Assembly: GCA_017428055.1 (NCBI GenBank)
Contig: JAFRRN010000014.1
Location: 16,536-80,535, forward strand
Source: Prevotella sp.
GTDB lineage: Bacteria > Bacteroidota > Bacteroidia > Bacteroidales > Bacteroidaceae
Direction: 5' to 3'
Length of the DNA: 64,000 nt
The stretch's first letter is position 1; every line of letters begins with the position of its first letter. A model generated the notes under the pieces. That model did no database searches. It had not been told where the DNA came from and worked only from the letters and a program-made list of their open reading frames with translations. The position numbers were made by a program, and so were the translations under genes. Shown here one piece after another: positions 63,044 through 64,000 of this stretch.

Positions 63044-63802
63044 ATGAAGAAGATTGCATTGATTACAGGTGCTACGAGTGGCATCGGCGAAGGATGTGCC
63101 AGGAAGTTTGCCGAGGGAGGGTATCGGTTGATTCTCACAGGTAGGAACAAGGAGAAATTGGAGGGCTTGAGGCACGAGTTATCCCTCAAGGGAACAGACG
63201 TTCTCACCTTGTGTTTTGACGTACGCGACCGCCAGGCGGCTATGGAAGCCATAGAATCGATACCCGAAGAGTGGCGAGAAATAGACGTGTTAGTCAACAA
63301 CGCGGGCCTCGCCTTGGGCTTGGACCCAGAATATGAGGGTGATTTGGACGAATGGGAGACGATGATCGACACCAATGTCAAGGGACTTCTCACGATGACA
63401 CGTCTCATTGTACCCGACATGGTGAAACGTAATCGTGGCCATGTCATCAACATCGGCTCCATCGCTGGCGACGCTGCGTATGCTGGCGGAAATGTGTATT
63501 GTGCCACGAAGGCAGCCGTCAAGACTATCACTGACGGGTTGAGAATTGACATTGCCCATACCTCCGTGCGTGTCACCAACATCAAGCCGGGGTTGGTGGA
63601 GACACATTTCAGCAATGTACGGTTCCGTGGTGACAATGCCCGAGCCGACAATGTCTATCGAGGCATCAAGCCCTTGACGGGCGACGACATTGCTGATGTG
63701 GTATATTATGTCGCCTCTGTCCCCGCGCATGTTCAGATTGCGGAGGTCACCATCTTGGCAACCCACCAAGCCAATGGCAACACTATTTACCGAGAATCGT
63801 AG
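63044..63802 (+). CDS. Short-chain dehydrogenase/reductase (YdfG-like)
   Basis: The ATG at 63044 follows AAGGAAGAG and gives a 252-residue protein starting MKKIALITGATSGIGEG; a GTG upstream at 63014 is less likely. The NADP-binding TGATSGIG, NNAG, catalytic serine region (INIGSIAGD) and YCATK with the catalytic Tyr and Lys are all present. Sequence character (NNAGLALG, IKPGLVETHFSNVRF) is that of YdfG-like 3-hydroxy acid or serine dehydrogenases, which oxidise L-allo-threonine, serine or 3-hydroxypropionate with NADP. The substrate is not proven. It is transcribed away from fkp. Confidence 0.92.
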   Translation: MKKIALITGATSGIGEGCARKFAEGGYRLILTGRNKEKLEGLRHELSLKGTDVLTLCFDVRDRQAAMEAIESIPEEWREIDVLVNNAGLALGLDPEYEGDLDEWETMIDTNVKGLLTMTRLIVPDMVKRNRGHVINIGSIAGDAAYAGGNVYCATKAAVKTITDGLRIDIAHTSVRVTNIKPGLVETHFSNVRFRGDNARADNVYRGIKPLTGDDIADVVYYVASVPAHVQIAEVTILATHQANGNTIYRES

Positions 63803-63857
63803 TGTCCAAGGATAACCATCCTATCATCCGCATTTCGTATATACCGCAAATACAAAT

Positions 63858-64000
63858 GATATGGGGGTGTGTCAAAATGCAATTTGGCGACACGATAACT
63901 TTTAATCTGTAAGTTATGTATCCTTTAATAGCAAAGAAAAGACCATTTTTGAACTTGATTTAGGGTTCAGAAATGGTCTTTTCCTATTAGAAAGTTTCAA
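63858..64000. mobile_element. Possible left edge of an insertion sequence, cut by window end
   Basis: The stretch opens GGGGGTGTGTCAAAATGC, which resembles ends of IS families in Bacteroidota that start with TGTGTCAAA. It carries a near-perfect 19-bp hairpin at 63936-63954 / 63965-63983 that could protect an element from outside transcription or end the SDR transcript. No transposase is visible before the window ends. An ordinary SDR terminator is the main alternative. Confidence 0.25.

Overview
The window reads as a chromosomal segment of a Bacteroidota bacterium close to Prevotella and its rumen or gut relatives. Supporting signs are promoters of the TAnnTTTG (-7) type, often with TTTG about 18-20 bases upstream; a C10 (streptopain/interpain-like) protease; SusC-style 'VVVVGYG' sequence; a bifunctional Fkp; the long Bacteroidota form of urocanate hydratase; and secreted proteins ending in a 'YYDLQGR..' tail. 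I saw no rRNA, tRNA, CRISPR array or complete insertion sequence.

Layout. 1-3459 (minus): a LacI-type regulator followed by a GH2 beta-galactosidase cut off by the window edge. 3556-3710: a LacI-type palindrome, then a plus-strand promoter-like site and a strong terminator with no gene between them. 3785-7033 (minus): a large C10 protease. 7156-14664 (minus): an envelope operon of a thioester-less alpha-2-macroglobulin, a DUF1573 protein and IspH. 15353-26522 (plus): bcp peroxiredoxin, then a run of a tandem CotH-kinase protein with a dockerin, a cohesin-like/dockerin protein, a second cohesin-like protein with a sorting-type tail and a 61-residue peptide, followed by an ADP-forming acyl-CoA synthetase and a cellobiose phosphorylase. 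26662-27210 (minus): rfbC.

27467-39786 is a nitrogen-assimilation island. glnK, amtB, a TorF-like porin, a PurF-type amidophosphoribosyltransferase and asnB run leftward; gltB and gltD run rightward from the same 300-base divergent control region. 39789-46575 (minus) holds three secreted plant-polysaccharide enzymes (GH30 xylanase-like, GH3 with PA14, PL1 pectate lyase-like). An FMN-binding exported protein and meso-diaminopimelate dehydrogenase follow at 46675-47985. 48416-54923 (plus) is a compact histidine-utilisation operon (ftcD-hutU-hutH-hutI); it turns histidine into glutamate and releases ammonia that the nitrogen island can recapture. 55085-57931 (plus) is xylB-xylA, which would use the xylose released by xylan breakdown. 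58017-62889 (minus) is an operon of fkp, a GSCFA protein, a YiiX-like hydrolase and a DUF4878 protein. An SDR oxidoreductase and a possible mobile-element edge close the window.

The most unusual content is the CotH/cohesin/dockerin/small-peptide cluster at 15888-21898, which looks like a self-assembling surface protein-kinase complex. Also notable are an unnamed 'WNTLCLPF' module recurring in the C10 protease, the CotH protein and a cohesin-like protein; intergenic hairpins of shared architecture but unrelated sequence; and a dispersed 'ctcctgaactcc' repeat, one copy of which lies in frame inside fkp.
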